Positions 43,387 to 53,408 of a stretch of DNA of 64,000 bases are shown here, one piece after another; position 1 is the stretch's first letter; every line of letters begins with the position of its first letter. The DNA comes from Bufo bufo (lineage: Eukaryota > Chordata > Amphibia > Anura > Bufonidae). Below the pieces are notes generated by a model that saw only the letters and a list, made by a program, of their open reading frames with translations, did no database searches and was not told the DNA's origin. Where the stretch lies: the NCBI RefSeq assembly GCF_905171765.1, contig NC_053389.1, forward strand, positions 745,179,146-745,243,145, read 5' to 3'. Made by a program: the position numbers and the translations under genes.

Positions 43387-43866
43387 GCACTCTGTTCGTG
43401 TAGAGCGGGAGGAGAGGAGCTGGGCACCAGGAGCTGTGCTATCCCGTGCTCTGGAGCTGTAAGAGCAGCAGGTAGGTGCTAAATCCCACTGGACACTCTG
43501 CATAGAGTCTGATCCACCCTGCTGGACTGGACTGTGACCTTGAGGACCCCTCTGCTGGACAGTGCATGGTCTATATCACTTCCAGATCTGGAGGTTGCAA
43601 TGAAGTTGATAGGGAGATGAGCTACGGCTTCCCTGCACTTCAGCAATGATAGATATGTGAGGGGGACATTGGGGGGATCATTATACTGTGTGAGGGGGCC
43701 ACTGGGGGCTAATATAATGAACCCAGTAGCAACCCATACAGTATAATGACCCCCTGTGGCTCCCTTACAGACTATAATGGCCTCCAGTGCTCCCTTTTCT
43801 GTATAATGACCCCCATACAGTATATTGTCCCCCTGTGCCCCTTCTATACAGTATGACCCCCACTGC
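43387..43866. other. Non-coding
   Basis: Degenerate copies of a GTATAATGACCCCC motif at 43740-43860. No gene. Confidence 0.4.
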
Positions 43867-44115
43867 AGTTCAGGGGCGGACTGGGAACTTTAAGGGCCCT
43901 GGAAAAAAATATGAAAAGTGGCCTCAGTTTGTTGGATAAAATTGATGGAAGACAAGGCCAGCAATAACATATTGTGGTACATTATACCACCCCAACAGAG
44001 CTAAAAACTACAATCCAGCACAAAATACTGCCAGCAGCACAAAATATATCATCAAAAACTTCCACTTCCGTGAAGAGGGGCCAGGTGGCCCCTTGGGCAT
44101 CGGCCAACTGGGAAG
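43867..44115. repeat. Dispersed repeat starting CAGGGGCGGACTGGGAACTT
   Basis: CAGGGGCGGACTGGGAACTT near 43872 and, towards the other end, GCCAACTGGGAAGTTTCC, suggesting a non-autonomous element with imperfect internal similarity. Class unknown. Confidence 0.4.
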
Positions 44116-45503
44116 TTTCCTTGTAAGGTCTATGGCCAAACTTCCACTGCTGCAGTTTCATTGCTAAGTGCTTTGTGCAAAATACAACAAGAGGGGCTCA
44201 CTGTGTCTTTATTGCCCAAGAACCACATGAACCTGGAGCTGGCTCTGCCCAGCAAGCATGTGTGTTTACATCACCGGAGTGTGTGGCTCAAGTGTCACAT
44301 CACCATGGGGCGTGGCTAAAGTGGAGCATCACCAGAGGGAGTAACACAGAGAGTGGGCATGGCTTAAGTAACGCCTCACCAAGGGGCGTGTCATAGGTGG
44401 CACATCAAAAGGGAGGCACAGCCTGGCAGCGCGTCTGACACCACACTGCAGGACCTGAGCCCCAGACTGTGGCGTTGGAGCTCGGACAGGTAAGTTGATG
44501 AGGCTCACAGATGATTTGGGCCGATCTGGGCAGTTTAAACCCTTAGGCGCCACGATCAATAGTTACAGATGTAGCTGAGTTAACAGTCAACCTTGGTGAG
44601 TTATCACATCTAGTTAACGCATTATGACTGTGATTCTCAACTCTGCTACATCTGTGCTACACCATCTAATCGGTTTAGATGGAGGCGACTTTCATGGAGT
44701 CATTGTGTGGATGTCTTTGCATGGCAGCCAGGGGCCTAATGAAGGCCCCCTGGCCTGCCTGCACTGTAAGCCTATGATGCTTTGCCTCTGTGGCACAGCC
44801 TTATGGTGCCTGCCAGTATAATACACTGTACTGCATAAGCAGTAATATTTATTATAGAAGTAATCAGATGATTGCGTGTCAAAGTCCCATTGTGGGATTA
44901 GTAAACGGTTAAAATAAAAGTTGAATTAAATATTTTTAAATAAAAAATATCTCCAAGTTAAAAAATACACCATTTACCATTGAAAAAAATGCTTTAAAAA
45001 GGAAAAAAATTGCAATAAAATCCTCATCCACATATTTGGTATTGCCGCATCTGTAATTACCCGCAATATACAATTATCATAAAATATATCCCTGATGGTG
45101 AATGTTGTAAGAAAAATAAAATGAATGAAAAAACAAAAAAAAATTGGTGTTTGTCAACAAAAAACTGAATTAAAAGCAATCAAAAAGTTTTATGTACCCC
45201 AAAATGATATCAATGTAAACTACAAAAATCAAGCCCACCTACTTCTCTGTAGAATATACGGTAAATAGTTATTGGTCTTGGGGTGTGATGATGCAAAAAC
45301 AATTTTTTAAAGGGGTTTTGTTGTGCAAAAGTAGTAAAAGAAAAAAAAATATATATATGTATTTGTTATTGGTGTAATCATACTGATCCAGAGAATAAAG
45401 TTGCAGTGTAATTTATGCTGAAAAAAGAACGTCTCAAAAATGATGGTGGCAGTATTGCTGTTTTTCCCATCCCATGAGTAAATTCTGTGTACCCCAAAAT
45501 GGT

Positions 45504-46008
45504 TGTAACAATCCTACAGGCTCACCTGAGTCAGAGGACCGCTGGCTGGAGGTAGGAGTGGAGCCCAGTGGCAAGGACCGCAGGCAGGTAGTAGGTAGGG
45601 ACAAGCAGAAGAGTAGTCGGTAGGCAGGCGGTGGGTCAGGGCAGGCGGCAGTAAGCGTGGTCAGACAATCCGGATGGCGACGGTGGTAGCAGTTCAGTAG
45701 GTAGGGACAAGCAGAAGAGTAGTCGGTAGGCAATTCCTGGTCAGCAGTGGACTTTCAGTAGTAGCAGAAGCAGCAGATGAGGAGAAGCTTGATCAAGGCT
45801 CAGGAGCTCAATAATCAGCAAGCTAGAGTGCAAGGGGCTGGACTTATATAGGGAAGTACCAGGTGTGGGGAATCAAGGGTGATGAGCAAGGCTTGGCAAG
45901 ACTGAGGTTACATAATAGGTTTCAGGGATTAATGTCCAGAGAGGACGGTAGCCTAGTAAGCAGGGCTACCGCCTGGGATGTGGCTGGTCACGGGTTCGAA
46001 TCCCGACA
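45504..46008 (-). repeat. 3' LTR of chromovirus B
   Basis: 505 bp, same ends as the 5' LTR. The pol stop codon is inside it, 56 bp from its start (45953-45955). Confidence 0.97.
45941..46008 (+). other. Antisense tRNA-like module in LTR (3' LTR copy)
   Basis: Plus-strand (antisense to the element) sequence with an A-box-like TAGCCTAGTAAG (45949-45960, 11 of 12 consensus positions) and a perfect B box GGTTCGAATCC (45993-46003). A 7-bp stem GGTAGCC/GGCTACC (45947-45953, 45964-45970) lies where a D arm would be and CGGG/CCCG closes a TTCGAAT loop like a T arm. The acceptor stem does not pair. An identical module is in the other LTR (A box 50788-50799, B box 50832-50842). Could be a Pol III promoter or a tRNA-derived relic. 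Confidence 0.6.
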
Positions 46009-48217
46009 GTACTCCCCCCCTTCCAAGGTGACCTCCGGGCACCGCAGGGGCAGGCTTACCGGGGTGCCGTTGGTGGAACTCTTTTACCAGTCTGGGGGCG
46101 TGGACATTTTCTTCTGGCTCCCAGGAGTTATCCTTGGGAAGGTAACCCTCCCACCCAATTAGGTATTGTAGTCTTCCCCGGTGGATCCTGGAGTCGAGGA
46201 TCTTTGCGACAACGTATTCTTCTTCACCCTGTACCCTTACGGGTGGTGGAGGGGGCGAGTGGCGGCCTGTGAAGGTGTTCTCCACGTATGGCTTGAGGAG
46301 TGAGCAATGGAAGACAGGGTGCACCCTAATGGAGTCTGGAAGGTCGAGCCGGAACGTGACCTCGTTGATTTGTGCGGTGATCCGAAACGGACCCATGTAT
46401 CTTTGGGCCAACTTTTTGGAGGGGACCTTCAATCTGAGGTTCCTGGTGGACAGCCACACCTTGTCTCCCACATGGAAGCCCGGGGTGGGTTTGCGACGTC
46501 TGTCTGCTCCCTGTTTAAAACGCATCTGGACGAGCTGGAGGTTGTCTATAATGTTCTTTTGTGCCTCCTGTAGGGTTGTTAGGCGTTCGGCCACTGCTGG
46601 GAGGGTGGAGGCGACGGGCAGGTGGGGAATGAACACCGGGTGCGAGCCTGTGTTAGCAAAGAAGGGGCTGTGCTTGGTTGAGCTATGCTCAGCATTGTTG
46701 TAGGCGAACTCGGCCGTGGGGAGATGGTCAAGCCAGTCATCCTGCAGGTGGGAGCTGAAACAGCGTAGGTACTGCTCTAGGGTCTGATTAGTTCTCTCAG
46801 TCTGCCCGTTTGACTGAGGGTGGAAAGCGGAGGATAGGTTCACTTTAACCCCGAGCGCCAGGCAGAAGTTCTTCCAGAACTTTGAGGCAAATTGTACGCC
46901 TCGGTCGGAGACCACGTCGACCGGGATCCCATGCAGCCTGAAGACCTCTCTGAGAATTAGATCGGCCGTCTGTTTGGCGGTGGGTATGCCTTTGTAGGGG
47001 ATGAAATGGGCCATCTTGGTGAGACGGTCGACCACGACCAGGATAGTGTTCATCCCTTTTGAAGGAGGAAGGTCTACCACAAAGTCCATGGAGATCGAGC
47101 CCCAGGGGCGGGAGGGAATAGGGAGGGGTTGTAACAGACCCACGGGGGAGGAACGAGGAGTCTTATTGCGGGCACAGACCGCGCACGAGGAGATGTACCT
47201 CTTGATGTCCTCCTTGTATGTTGGCCACCAGAAGGAGCGGGAGAGAAGCTCCTGGGTCTTTCTTGTGCCAAAATGGCCGGCCAGCTTGGAGTCATGGTTG
47301 AGTTTGAGCACTTCGAGCCGTGCGATTTCTGGTACATATAGTTGTAGGTCCTGATGAAACCAATGACCGTTCTTAAACGTAAGGCTGACATTCCCTGTGG
47401 GGTGGGCGAGGAAGGGGTCATTTTCGTATCCTTCTTTGATTGTGCCCAGGAGTTCTTTAGAGTAGGTGGCCCCTACGACCCTTCTCTCGGGTAAGATGTT
47501 ATTTTGGCCCTTGTTACTCTGTGAGGGCTCGGAAAACATTCTGGAGAGGGCGTCAGCCTTGCCGTTTTTTGATCCAGGGCGATAGGTGATGAGATAGTTT
47601 AAGCGGGAAAAGAATAGGCTCCATCTGGCCTGTCTGGCTGAGAGTCTCTTAGCGCTGCGGATGAACTCGAGGTTCTTGTGGTCAGTTAGTACGATTATGG
47701 GGTTGGTGGCTCCCTCCAGCAGGTGTCTCCACTCGGAGAAGGCATCTTTGATCGCCAGTAGTTCTTTGTTCCCGATGTCATAGTTCTTCTCGGAGGGGGA
47801 CATCTGGCGGGAGAAATATGCGCACGGGTGTAATAGCATCCTCTCCCCTGTCCGTTGTGACAAAACTGCCCCCACCGCAGAGTCTGATGCATCCACTTCG
47901 ACTGTAAATGGGAGCTCGGGGTTCGGGTGGATTAGGATTGGGGCAGAAGTGAAAAGGAGTTTCAACTTGGTGAAGGCCTCCTGGGCCTCGGGTGTCCAGG
48001 AGAAGGGGACTGCATTCTTGGTGAGTTGGGTGATTGGTGCTATGACCTTGGAGAAGTTCCGGATAAACTTCCGATAGAAGTTGGCGAAGCCAATGAATCT
48101 TTGTATCTCCTTCTCGTTTTTCGGAACGGGCCAGTTCATCACAGCTTGGACCTTCCCCGGGTCCATACTTAGGCCCTCTGGGGAGATGATGTATCCGAGG
48201 AACTGAGTGGTGGTTCG
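45953..48217 (-). CDS. pol: Chromovirus B pol: RT end, RNase H, integrase, chromodomain
   Basis: Open from after the TAG to 45953. RT end (QFLGYIISPEGL, FIGFANFYRKFI), RNase H (VEVDASDSAVGAVLSQ, NKELLAIKD, VLTDHKNLEF), integrase H-H-C-C (LNHDSKLAGHFG, SSCAVCARNK), core (ISMDFVVDLPPS, VSDRGVQFAS, SNGQTERTNQT) and chromodomain (VVAKILDSRIHRGRLQYLIG) that in relatives targets heterochromatin. It ends in the 3' LTR with GGHLGRGGVLSGFEPV. Confidence 0.95.
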   Translation of the reverse strand, partial: RTTTQFLGYIISPEGLSMDPGKVQAVMNWPVPKNEKEIQRFIGFANFYRKFIRNFSKVIAPITQLTKNAVPFSWTPEAQEAFTKLKLLFTSAPILIHPNPELPFTVEVDASDSAVGAVLSQRTGERMLLHPCAYFSRQMSPSEKNYDIGNKELLAIKDAFSEWRHLLEGATNPIIVLTDHKNLEFIRSAKRLSARQARWSLFFSRLNYLITYRPGSKNGKADALSRMFSEPSQSNKGQNNILPERRVVGATYSKELLGTIKEGYENDPFLAHPTGNVSLTFKNGHWFHQDLQLYVPEIARLEVLKLNHDSKLAGHFGTRKTQELLSRSFWWPTYKEDIKRYISSCAVCARNKTPRSSPVGLLQPLPIPSRPWGSISMDFVVDLPPSKGMNTILVVVDRLTKMAHFIPYKGIPTAKQTADLILREVFRLHGIPVDVVSDRGVQFASKFWKNFCLALGVKVNLSSAFHPQSNGQTERTNQTLEQYLRCFSSHLQDDWLDHLPTAEFAYNNAEHSSTKHSPFFANTGSHPVFIPHLPVASTLPAVAERLTTLQEAQKNIIDNLQLVQMRFKQGADRRRKPTPGFHVGDKVWLSTRNLRLKVPSKKLAQRYMGPFRITAQINEVTFRLDLPDSIRVHPVFHCSLLKPYVENTFTGRHSPPPPPVRVQGEEEYVVAKILDSRIHRGRLQYLIGWEGYLPKDNSWEPEENVHAPRLVKEFHQRHPGKPAPAVPGGHLGRGGVLSGFEPVTSHIPGGSPAY
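46009..46022 (-). promoter_or_regulatory. Polypurine tract of chromovirus B
   Basis: AAGGGGGGGAGTAC on the element strand directly before the 3' LTR, the usual primer for plus-strand DNA. Confidence 0.85.
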
Positions 48218-49570
48218 CTAAAACTCACATTTCTCTAGCTTGATATAGAGAGAGTTCTGTCTGAGTCTCTGCAGTACCCTGCGGACGTGTTCGCGGTGCT
48301 GCTCGAGGTCTTCAGAGAAGATCAAGATGTCATCCAGGTAAACGACTACAAACAGATCCAGCATGTCCCTGAGGACGTCGTTAATGAAGTGCTGGAAGGT
48401 GGCGGGAGCATTGCAGAGTCCGAAAGGCATGACCAGGTACTCGAAATGACCATAACGTGTCCGGAAGGCGGTCTTCCATTCGTCCCCAGGGCGGATTCGG
48501 ACGAGGTTGTAGGCCCCTCGAAGGTCGAGTTTGGTGAAGATCTTCGCTTCCCGGAGTCTCTCAAGGAGTTCGGAAATCAGTGGGAGCGGGTACCGGTTTT
48601 TTACGGTTATGTCATTAAGCTTTCTGTAGTCTATGCAAGGACGCAAGGAGGAGTCTTTTTTCTCTACGAAGAAAAAGGGGGCTCCCGCGGGGGAGGTGGA
48701 GGGCCGGATGAACCCCTTCCTCAGGTCCTCTTCCAGGTACTCTTTCAGAGCCTTGAGTTCAGGCTCTGAGAGGGAGTAGATACTGCCAAAGGGTATTTCG
48801 GCCCCGGGCAACAGTTCTATAGGGCAGTCGTAGGGTCGGTGTGGTGGCAGCTTGTCTGCGTTTTTCTTGTCGCAGACATCCTGGAACTTGCGGTATTGAG
48901 GGGGTAGCAGATCCTTGACGGATAGTTTTGAGATGGTGGTGTCTTCGGGTGGAAGGACGGGTTTGTGGGAGCAATTTAGCGTGCAGAACTCGGATGGGAA
49001 TCGTATGCAGCGGGTTTCCCAGTCCACCGAGGGGTTGTGGGTGGCCAACCATGGGATGCCCAAGATCACTGGGAACTTCGGGGAGGCGATCAGAGAGAAG
49101 TGGATCTTTTCACGGTGATCTGGTTCTATGAGGAGTTGTAGTTCGGTGGTCTCGTGAGTGGCCGGCCCCGAGGAGAGTGGGGATCCGTCGACGGTTTCCA
49201 GGTCAACGGGGGCTGCCTTGATTGTCAGTGGAATGTTCTTTTCGCGGGCGAAGGTTAGGTCCATGAAGTTGCCTCCCGCCCCGGAGTCTAACATCGCTGA
49301 ACAGGGGAGTTGTCGCCCCTCAATGTCGATGAGGATGGGGACGATGAAGTGGGATCCATGAGCCGCCGTGTTGTTATTTTCAAGGGCTGCTGGCGGGGTT
49401 GGAGTCTGTGGTTGCTCCTTTAGCTCCGTGACGGCAATAGTCTTTCGGATCTTATGAGGACATTTGATGGCAAAATGACCCGGCTCCCCACAGTAGAGGC
49501 AGAGGTTTTCGGCCAGCCTTCTCTCCTTCTCAGCTGTGGATAGAGACCTACGTAGAGCGTCGACCTGCAT
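48218..49570 (-). CDS. pol: Chromovirus B gag-pol: zinc knuckle, protease, RT
   Basis: 450 codons; the frame is open upstream to about 49700. A CCHC knuckle ([14 protein letters not shown]) is followed by an aspartic protease ([12 protein letters not shown], Asp-Ser-Gly) around residue 95 and RT with [23 protein letters not shown] and catalytic [11 protein letters not shown]. It ends at TAG 48218-48220, just after LEKCEF inside the RT, and the same frame goes on. The knuckle binds RNA; protease and RT process Gag-Pol and copy it. Confidence 0.95.
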   Translation of the reverse strand: MQVDALRRSLSTAEKERRLAENLCLYCGEPGHFAIKCPHKIRKTIAVTELKEQPQTPTPPAALENNNTAAHGSHFIVPILIDIEGRQLPCSAMLDSGAGGNFMDLTFAREKNIPLTIKAAPVDLETVDGSPLSSGPATHETTELQLLIEPDHREKIHFSLIASPKFPVILGIPWLATHNPSVDWETRCIRFPSEFCTLNCSHKPVLPPEDTTISKLSVKDLLPPQYRKFQDVCDKKNADKLPPHRPYDCPIELLPGAEIPFGSIYSLSEPELKALKEYLEEDLRKGFIRPSTSPAGAPFFFVEKKDSSLRPCIDYRKLNDITVKNRYPLPLISELLERLREAKIFTKLDLRGAYNLVRIRPGDEWKTAFRTRYGHFEYLVMPFGLCNAPATFQHFINDVLRDMLDLFVVVYLDDILIFSEDLEQHREHVRRVLQRLRQNSLYIKLEKCEF

Positions 49571-49680
49571 AGGTTCAGTTACTGACTGGGGGTCACGCTG
49601 GGCGGTGGAAGAGAAGGAGTAAGTGGGTCTGTGGTCCGAGGACCAGAGTCTTTCTTTCTTCCTCTCGGAGAGTCTTTGAT

Positions 49681-50325
49681 CTATCCGGATGCATAACTGA
49701 AGTCATCCAGATCGTCCGGGGCCTCAACTCTGGCAAGTTCGTCCTTTATTAATTCTGACAGGCCTCGCCGGAATTGGCTTCTCTGTGCCACTGGGTTCCA
49801 GGTGGTGTCCGTGACCCAACGTCGAAACTCGGCGGTGTATTCGGCGACGGAGCGTCTCCCTTGCCGCAGACCATGTAGTCGCGCCTCGGCTGTCGCACAG
49901 CGGTTGGGGTCATCGAAGACTTGGCTCATGGCGGTGATGAAGTTGTTTAGGTTGTCCAGGAGCTGACTGTTAGTCTCCATGTATGGTGATGCCCATGCTA
50001 ATGCTTCATCCGTCAGGAGATTGACCACGAATAGCACCTTCTTTTTCTCGGTGGTGAAGGGGGCCGGGTACATCTGAAAATAGATGCGGCATTGGTTTAG
50101 AAACCCCCGATACTGGTGTCTGTCGCCGCTGAATCTTGATGGGAGTGGCATGCGGGTGTCTGCGGGTGCGCCGCGGACGTCCAGGAGTTGCCTCTGTAGT
50201 TCAATAATCTCCCTCTGTTGGCTTTGGACTACGCCTTGGAGCTAGGCAAATTTCTCCTGATATGTAGTACCAAATTCTTGAAGTTCGGAGACCTGCTTAC
50301 GCAGAGTGGCCATTGCGGACTCCAT
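49681..50325 (-). pseudogene. gag: Chromovirus B gag, N-terminal part
   Basis: ATG 50325 opens MESAMATLRKQVSELQEF, 18 bases downstream of the LTR end, with a coiled-coil-like start. TAG at 50242-50244 (Gln codon change, CAG to TAG) breaks it. The same frame continues (MPLPSRFSGDRHQYRGFLN at 50151; Ty3-type capsid region with FDDPNRCATAEARL and AEYTAEFRRW) to 49681, where a 1-nt shift moves the coding to the frame of the next ORF (FSYAS... then [14 protein letters not shown]). The shift is before the zinc knuckle, so it is a lesion rather than a gag/pol frameshift. Confidence 0.88.
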
Positions 50326-50331
50326 AGTGGG

Positions 50332-50341
50332 GCTGATTATT
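50332..50341 (-). promoter_or_regulatory. Self-priming primer-binding site, complementary to LTR transcript start
   Basis: On the element strand the 10 bases AATAATCAGC lie one base after the 5' LTR. Their complement, GCTGATTATT, occurs in the LTR at 50649-50658 (3' LTR copy 45810-45819), which starts ~31 nt after the TATA box, where transcription should begin. This matches the self-priming of Tf1/sushi-group elements, where the mRNA 5' end folds back on the PBS. No match to an ordinary tRNA 3' end (a TGG start) is present. Confidence 0.75.
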
Positions 50342-50342
50342 C

Positions 50343-50847
50343 TGTAACAATCCTACAGGCTCACCTGAGTCAGAGGACCGCTGGCTGGAGGTAGGAGTGG
50401 AGCCCAGTGGCAAGGACCTCAGGCAGGTAGTAGGTAGGGACAAGCAGAAGAGTAGTCGGTAGGCAGGCGGTGGGCCAGGGCAGGCGGCAGTAAGGGTGGT
50501 CAGACAATCCGGATGGCAACGGTGGTAGCAGTTCAGTAGGTAGGGACATGCAGAAGAGTAGTCGGTAGGCAATTCCTGGTCAGCAGTGGACTTTCAGTAG
50601 TAGCAGAAGCAGCAGATGAGGAGAAGCTTGATCAAGGCTCAGGAGCTCAATAATCAGCAAGCTAGAGTGCAAGGGGCTGGACTTATATAGGGAAGTACCA
50701 GGTGTGGGGAATCAAGGGTGATGAGCAAGGCTTGGCAAGACTGAGGTTACATAATAGGTTTCAGGGAGTAATGTCCAGAGAGGACGGTAGCCTAGTAAGC
50801 AGGGCTACCGCCTGGGATGTGGCTGGTCACGGGTTCGAATCCCGACA
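50343..50847 (-). repeat. 5' LTR of chromovirus B
   Basis: Element-strand ends TGTCGGG...GTTACA. Contains a TATA box (TATATAAG on the minus strand, about 50683-50690), a predicted transcription start ~30 nt later at 50658, an internally repeated GTAGGTAGGGACAAGCAGAA motif, and an antisense tRNA-like module (50787-50847). Confidence 0.97.
50679..50692 (-). promoter_or_regulatory. LTR TATA box
   Basis: CTATATAAGTCC on the element strand (5' LTR); the same sequence occurs in the 3' LTR at about 45841-45853. The spacing to the complementary primer site is 31-32 nt. Confidence 0.75.
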
Positions 50848-51000
50848 ATGGTGCTATTAAAAACTACAACTTGTTCTTCAAAAAAATAAAAAAATAAAAT
50901 CCCTCAGATGGCTACATTGATGGAAAAAAAGGTATAGTTCTTTGAATATGATGAAAAAATAAAAAAAATACTAGGTCCAAATCAGTCTCTAAGAGGTTAA

Positions 51001-51267
51001 AGAGCTTAAAAAGGGTTGGATAGAGTCCTAGGAGACCTCAGGAGTATCATACACGACTCTTCCAGGAAATTGGGGCAGTTTTGATTCCGATCAAATTTAT
51101 CCCGACCAAATGAAATCTGACTCCCGATATGACCGAATCAGACGTGAAAATAATTTGGGGAAATTCACTCTTCTCTGACAAGGGTGGAGCTTACAAATAT
51201 CTCATGATCTGGGATTCAGAGGTCGGTAAGTATGTTTTAGCATAAAACTATTGAAATTTGTGTTTCA
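51001..51267. other. Non-coding
   Basis: Nothing recognised. Confidence 0.5.
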
Positions 51268-51269
51268 TA

Positions 51270-51601
51270 CAGGTGAAATATTGTGCAAAGTTAATTTACT
51301 TCAGTAATGCAACTTAAAATGTGAAACTAATATATGAGATAGCCTCATTACATGCAAAGCAAGATATTTCAATCCTTTATGTGTTATAATTTGGATGATT
51401 ATGGCTTATAGCTTATGAAACCCCCAAAGTCACAATCTCAGGCACCCTTTGCTCAGGGGGTATGGATTAATTAGCTGACTAAAATATTGAACCTTTTCAC
51501 AAAATTCTAATTTTAAGCTGCATTAATGCAATTCCTTTTCATGTGCATTACTGAAATAAATGGATTTTTGCACGATATTCAAATTTTTCGAGTTTCACCT
51601 G
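51270..51601. mobile_element. Tc1/mariner-related MITE, CAGGTGAAA termini
   Basis: 332 bp, TA on both sides (51268-51269, 51602-51603), termini CAGGTGAAATATTGTGCAAA and the complement ending TTTCACCTG, with TTACTTCAGTAATGCA and TGCATTACTGAAATAAA as further inverted arms. No coding sequence. Confidence 0.88.
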
Positions 51602-51603
51602 TA

Positions 51604-52079
51604 TAAAGAGAAGACAGTTTGCATATTGTAACTCTGCTTTGTCGATACGTACGCTCTGCATTTTCACTATGGGACTCTCAGTCTTATGGTGGTAAACATG
51701 AATGTACGGCATATGGGCTGTCTACATCAGTCTCAAGTCAAAGTATTGAGCGACCTTCAGAAAAGTTATAGCTTGTTGTGAGCAGAGATAGCAGCCTTAT
51801 CTATATGACATGACGCCTCTTGTATGGTTTACATGTAAATTAAAAGCACTTTATCGACAGAGGTAACTGCATGAATAGGAAACCTCCAGAATCCATATAG
51901 ACTGATCCAGTCATGCATTGAACTCGCTGTAATTACCACTGTCAACTTAAGAAGTCACTCCAGATGCGAGTATTAATTATAAGACTGAACTAGTGTAAAT
52001 TTGTAAAATAAAATAAGATATATAATGTATCTTCTAAAAGTGTATAATTTCCAACTAAACATATGGCCACGGGGACTCA
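51604..52079. other. No gene seen
   Basis: AT-rich intergenic DNA. Confidence 0.4.
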
Positions 52080-53077
52080 GAGTCTATAAAGAAATCTCTC
52101 AGTTTCAGGATGATTCCACCTTCCTAGAACAGTGGAACGTAATATGAAGGAATATGATGAAGTGCTCATAGAAATAAATAAATCTAAAAATGAACTTAAA
52201 ACAAGAAAGACAGACAACCAATTTCAAACATTTTTAAATAAATTGGAAAAACAATTAATTCCGGTTCAAGCTGAAATTAAAGAAATAAAGAAAGATTAGT
52301 TTTTACGAGATAAAAATTATTATGAGAATGGTAAGGTCTTGATTGGAAGATAGAAAAGAGATCACAAAGAAGAAAACGGCCAAACAGAAAGAAAAATCAA
52401 GAAGGTTGGACAACAGATGCCGATTCGAGTGCTCCAGAGGACACAATGAATAAATCTCATAGTCGAGATAATATAACATCAACGGAGCGCATGTCAGAAG
52501 TGAATGCGGCCCTTTTAGGCGGAGTACTAGAAGAGGCCGGACAAATAAGAATGCCTCTAAGAAGCAGCTACAAAAGGAAACAAGTGGGATGGCGACGTTT
52601 AGACTTAATGGGGAGTCTTTTGCAGACTTATCTGTGGGTTTCAATGTCGTGAATCTCAGTGATCGAGAGCTAGACGCAGATAGCCTGTAATTTTTGTCAA
52701 AAGGACTTAATTATAGTCTAGTGAATGTTTTCGACAAATAACAGTTTGAGGTGGATTTGTTTAGAGGTTTTAGGAAGCGAAATCTTTATAATCACTTTAG
52801 GAATATACCAGATTCAGCTAAGAGACCCGTAGAGTTAGAGAATCCTAGTAGAATTGGTCCTTTGGGCTTTCATTTCAATAAAGACATTGAACTAATAGAT
52901 AAAGAGGTAGTTACGACTTTACTTGAGCTACAGGGTTGTAATATGAACACATCATCAGATAGTACCCACGAACAAGATAAATTCACAAAGGGCATCAGAT
53001 CCACTTACACTCCACCTTTGTCGGCTGGTAGTAGCTTAGATCTATTTCAAAGACAGGTTATCAAAGATCTACACAAC

Positions 53078-53408
53078 TAGGTCTACACAACGACATTTGT
53101 CGCATGACATTTTGTTGCACCAATGTCGCGCAACAATTTTTATAATGGCAGTCTATGGTGCCGCACTGCAACATGCGACATGCTGCGACTGCGATGCGAC
53201 AGTGGCGGAAAATCCATTCGAGATGGATTTTTCTGTGACTGTCACAGTCGCAGCATGTCTCATGTTGCAGTGCGACACCATAGACTGCCATTATAAAAAT
53301 ACGCGACATTGGTGCAACAAAATGTTGCTCGACAAATGTTGCAGTGTAGTTGTGCCCTATCTGTCGCGCAACTTATTGTCGTACGACAAATGTCGTTGTG
53401 TAGATCTA
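53078..53408. mobile_element. Palindromic MITE in Penelope element B
   Basis: ~331 bp with TAGGTCTACACAACGACATT at the left and the complement at the right (AATGTCGTTGTGTAGATCTA); inner arms ATGGCAGTCTATGGTGCCGC and CACCATAGACTGCCAT also pair. The interrupted RT coding resumes after it. TSD not resolved. Confidence 0.85.

Larger units (their letters stand above)
45504..50847 (-). mobile_element. Complete Ty3/Gypsy chromovirus B
   Basis: 5344 bp bounded by two 505-bp LTRs with 6 differences by eye (~1.2%) and flanked by a 5-bp TSD ATGGT (45499-45503, 50848-50852). Minus-strand order: 5' LTR, primer-binding region (50332-50341), gag, zinc knuckle, protease, RT, RNase H, integrase, chromodomain, polypurine tract (46009-46022), 3' LTR. 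Gag and pol share one reading frame downstream of a frameshift in gag, as in single-ORF Tf1-like elements. Three lesions found: TAG 50242-50244, a 1-nt shift near 49690, TAG 48218-48220. Confidence 0.97.
44535..51000. repeat. Dispersed repeat of the 40993 family, interrupted by chromovirus B
   Basis: 44535-45503 and 50848-51000 are two parts of one older repeat. The junction phrase ACCCCAAAATGGT | ATGGTGCTATTAAAAACTAC matches the wording at 42013-42045 of the other copy (CTCCAAAATGGTATTAATAC). Confidence 0.6.

Noticed and set aside
45941..46008. A genuine tRNA gene
   Set aside because: Boxes and two arms are present but the acceptor stem does not pair; it lies inside an LTR and is duplicated with it.
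49690..49700. Programmed gag-pol frameshift in chromovirus B
   Set aside because: The shift lies upstream of the zinc knuckle, inside gag, with no slippery site, so it is a deletion lesion.
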